Assembly: GCA_031551525.1 (NCBI GenBank)
Contig: JAVBNN010000051.1
Span: 1 to 7,412, forward strand
DNA length: 7,412 nt
Direction of reading: 5' to 3'
Source of the DNA: JAVBNN01 sp031551525
GTDB taxonomy: Bacteria; Bacillota; Negativicutes; Acidaminococcales; JAISLQ01
This document shows positions 5,445 through 7,412 of this stretch, piece after piece; within the stretch, counting starts at the first letter, position 1; each line of letters begins with the position of its first letter. The notes under the pieces were generated by a model. The model ran no database searches. It was not told the origin of the DNA and was given only the letters and a program-made list of their open reading frames with translations. Both the position numbers and the translations under genes were made by a program.

Positions 5445-7136
5445 ATGGGTAAAAAACTTATAACTAAAATGATCTGTTCCTTTTTATTAGTCGTCTGCGT
5501 TAGTATGTTTGGCTTTGCATTTGTTTTTTACAAAATAGGCCAGATAGAATCCCATGCCGTAAGTATAAAAGACCAGGAAATGCCCCGCTATGACATGATA
5601 ACAAGCATTCAAAACAATGCGCTCATGCAAATAGCGGCCCTCCGGGGTTATGCATTGGGTGGGCAGCAAAAATTTGTAGACGAATACCAAAAGGCCGCCG
5701 AGGAAAACACTAAGCTTGAAGCGGAGCTGATCCGGCAAGCCCGCACCCCGGAAGGTAAAAAAATGGTGGAAGCCTTAAAAGCCGAGGACGAAAAATATTC
5801 CAACCTGGCTGAGAAAAAAGTTTTTCCACTCGTTGCCGCAGGTAAAACGGCTGAAGCGATCGCCGTTATAAATAATGAAACATCCCCGGTCGCCAAAAGT
5901 TTGTCCGAAAAAGCCCAGGCTTACGAGCAGCGCATACTCAAACAAACCACCGACAGCTTAATCGCCAGCACCAGCCTAGCTAATGAGACTAAAAACATTT
6001 CTATCATAATCGCCATATTATCTTCTGTTATAGGTATTGCCATCGGCTATTTGCTGGTCAGAAATATCGCCAATGCGGTCAATAAAGTTAATGAAGTGGC
6101 GCAAAAGGTCGCCCAGGGTGACCTGACCGTCACTGCCACAGCTTCTTCACAGGATGAAGTAGGCCAACTGGCTGCCGCCACCAACACCATGGTCAGCAAC
6201 CTCAAAAGCCTCTTGCGCCAGATCGGCAGCCAGGCCGACCAGGTCGCCGCTTCATCACAGCAGCTGACCGCCAGCGCCGACCAGTCCGCCCAAGCAGCCA
6301 ATCTTACCGCCGGCTCGGTCACCCAGGTCGCCGAACATACCGAAGCGCAGATCAAAGCTGTCGACATAGCCTCCAATATCTCAGAAAACATCGTTTCCGA
6401 ACTGCAGGAAGTGTCAGCAAACGTCGTCTTGGTAACTGAAAAAGCGGAAAAAGCCGCCCTTACAGCGACAGAAGGCGGCAAATCCTCACAAAAAGCTATC
6501 CAGCAAATGCAAAAAGCCGAAAAAACAGTTCAGGACTCCGCCCTGGTGGTAGAAAATCTTGGTAAACGGTCCAAAGAAATCGGCGAGATAGTCGATACTA
6601 TCGCCGGTATAGCCGGACAAACCAATCTCTTGGCCCTAAACGCGGCTATCGAAGCTGCCCGGGCCGGTGAGCAGGGCAAAGGATTTGCCGTGGTAGCCGA
6701 AGAAGTGAGAAAACTTGCTGAACAATCGCAGGAAGCGGCCAAGCATATAGCCCAGTTGATCAATGAAATACAGGTAGAGACAGAAAAAGCCATACAGGCG
6801 ATGGCGACCGGTACCCGCGAGGTAAAGTCCGGCGCGGACGTGGTCAATGAAACAGGCACTTCTTTCGAACAAATAGTCAAACTTGTTGAAGGCGTGTCAG
6901 TGCAAGTCCGTGATATTTCGACAAACATACATAGTGTGGCTTCGGGCAGTGAAAAAATACTGGAGTCTGTGCAAAAGGTAAACCAGCTTTGCCATGACAG
7001 TTCCGGAGAAATACAGAATGTTTCCGCCGCTACCGAAGAACAGTCAGCTTCTATGGAGGAGATCGCCTCGGCCAGCCAAAGCCTGGCCCGCATGGCCCAG
7101 GATATGCAGGAAGCCGTATCAAAATTTCACATATAA
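5445..7136 (+). CDS. Methyl-accepting chemotaxis protein with four-helix-bundle sensor domain
   Basis: This 563-residue transmembrane chemoreceptor is complete. The first membrane helix spans about residues 8-29. Residues 30-184 form an all-helical extracytoplasmic domain of the 4HB_MCP type, including RGYALGG (67-73). The second membrane helix is about 186-205. A HAMP domain follows (about 207-258, with GDLTV at 225-229 and DEVGQL at 237-242), then a long coiled-coil signalling domain. Its hairpin tip, which contacts CheA and CheW, is the conserved stretch about 378-426, with IAGQTNLLALNAAIEAARAG and GEQGKGFAVVAEEVRKLAE. Glu/Gln- and Ala-rich methylation-type heptads are visible, for example ATEEQSASMEEIAS near 529-542. 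The C-terminus (SKFHI) lacks a CheR/CheB-binding pentapeptide of the NWETF kind. The ligand is unknown. The ATG at 5445 is chosen because GGAGG (5432-5436) lies 8 nt upstream; an in-frame TTG at 5424 lies before that site. The gene is a single-gene unit with its own promoter and terminator. Confidence 0.95.
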   Translation: MGKKLITKMICSFLLVVCVSMFGFAFVFYKIGQIESHAVSIKDQEMPRYDMITSIQNNALMQIAALRGYALGGQQKFVDEYQKAAEENTKLEAELIRQARTPEGKKMVEALKAEDEKYSNLAEKKVFPLVAAGKTAEAIAVINNETSPVAKSLSEKAQAYEQRILKQTTDSLIASTSLANETKNISIIIAILSSVIGIAIGYLLVRNIANAVNKVNEVAQKVAQGDLTVTATASSQDEVGQLAAATNTMVSNLKSLLRQIGSQADQVAASSQQLTASADQSAQAANLTAGSVTQVAEHTEAQIKAVDIASNISENIVSELQEVSANVVLVTEKAEKAALTATEGGKSSQKAIQQMQKAEKTVQDSALVVENLGKRSKEIGEIVDTIAGIAGQTNLLALNAAIEAARAGEQGKGFAVVAEEVRKLAEQSQEAAKHIAQLINEIQVETEKAIQAMATGTREVKSGADVVNETGTSFEQIVKLVEGVSVQVRDISTNIHSVASGSEKILESVQKVNQLCHDSSGEIQNVSAATEEQSASMEEIASASQSLARMAQDMQEAVSKFHI

Positions 7137-7171
7137 AAAAGAAAAACCCGGATTTACCGGGTTTTTCTTTT
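7137..7171 (+). terminator. Strong rho-independent terminator of the chemoreceptor gene
   Basis: The stem is 15 bp and perfect: AAAAGAAAAACCCGG (7137-7151) pairs with CCGGGTTTTTCTTTT (7157-7171) around a 5-nt loop, ATTTA. A GC core of five pairs is followed by a T-rich tail, and it begins right after the stop codon. The matching A tract makes it potentially bidirectional. Confidence 0.92.
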
Positions 7172-7412
7172 CAGTTTGTAGACAAAAAGCATTTCACGTA
7201 TTATCTATGCATCGTGTATTCATTTAGTTTTTTATGGGCGCTACTTGCATAAACCGTTATAGTAAGTCCATCTGCGAGGCGTCTCCAGCTGTTCGGCATA
7301 TTTTTTTGCGAGCCTCGCTAGGGTTGCTATTCTACGTGCTAAAAGTTTCTAAGCTGGCTTTCTTGAAACGGTAAACTCGCTGCGCTCAAACAGTACCTTT
7401 TTCTGCGAAGCC
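7172..7412. other. Non-coding right end with several short dyads, unassigned
   Basis: No credible open frame with a ribosome binding site is found on either strand. Instead there are several short symmetric elements. GCGAGGC (7274-7280) pairs with GCCTCGC (7312-7318), and the second arm also forms its own dyad, GCGAG-C-CTCGC (7308-7318), after a run of seven T. GTTTC (7345-7349) pairs with GAAAC (7365-7369), enclosing AAGC-TG-GCTT (7351-7360). AAACTCGC-TG-CGCTCAAA (7373-7390) is a mirror repeat, flanked by GGTA and TACC, which pair. From about 7265 on the base composition is clearly richer in G and C than the other spacers in the window. It could be an intergenic repeat, a structured RNA, or the remains of a gene continuing past the window. 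Confidence 0.45.

Noticed and set aside
6530..7093. 187-codon open frame on the minus strand within the chemoreceptor gene
   Set aside because: It is a shadow of the alanine- and serine-rich coiled-coil coding sequence. It has no ribosome binding site and no recognisable domain.

Overview
The window looks like the chromosome of an anaerobic, diderm, motile Firmicute of the Negativicutes type (Sporomusa, Selenomonas or Veillonella relatives). This is an inference. It rests on a sodium-pumping decarboxylase beta subunit, strong AGGAGG-type ribosome binding sites, GC-balanced genes separated by very AT-rich spacers, and a Gram-positive-like chemoreceptor. No rRNA, tRNA, transposase, CRISPR array or phage gene was seen.

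Layout. Positions 1-482 (minus strand) hold the N-terminal 160 residues of an OadB/GcdB/MmdB-family membrane decarboxylase subunit, cut by the window edge. A 724-bp AT-rich divergent spacer follows, with a promoter for each direction. Positions 1207-3288 encode an exported 693-residue TPR protein with about 16 repeats, including a 164-residue internal duplication. Positions 3390-4082 encode a 230-residue exported protein of unknown function. After a terminator hairpin comes an HMG-CoA lyase family enzyme (4148-5053) with every known catalytic residue in place. A 391-bp spacer holds a perfect 15-bp hairpin, a repeated TGCCAAAAAG motif and a good sigma-A promoter. It leads into a complete methyl-accepting chemotaxis protein (5445-7136), closed by a strong terminator. 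The last 241 bp carry no gene but are rich in short dyads and look like a structured intergenic element.

How the genes work together. Nothing forces a single pathway. The decarboxylase subunit and the HMG-CoA lyase both fit acyl-CoA or carboxylic-acid catabolism, but they lie on opposite strands, about 3.7 kb apart. The TPR protein and the small exported protein share strand and exported location, and may act together in the cell envelope. The chemoreceptor is a single-gene unit. The region looks mostly ordinary. The points most worth a second look are the TPR duplication, the promoter/terminator overlap ahead of the lyase, the repeat motif at the chemoreceptor promoter, and the unexplained right-hand end.
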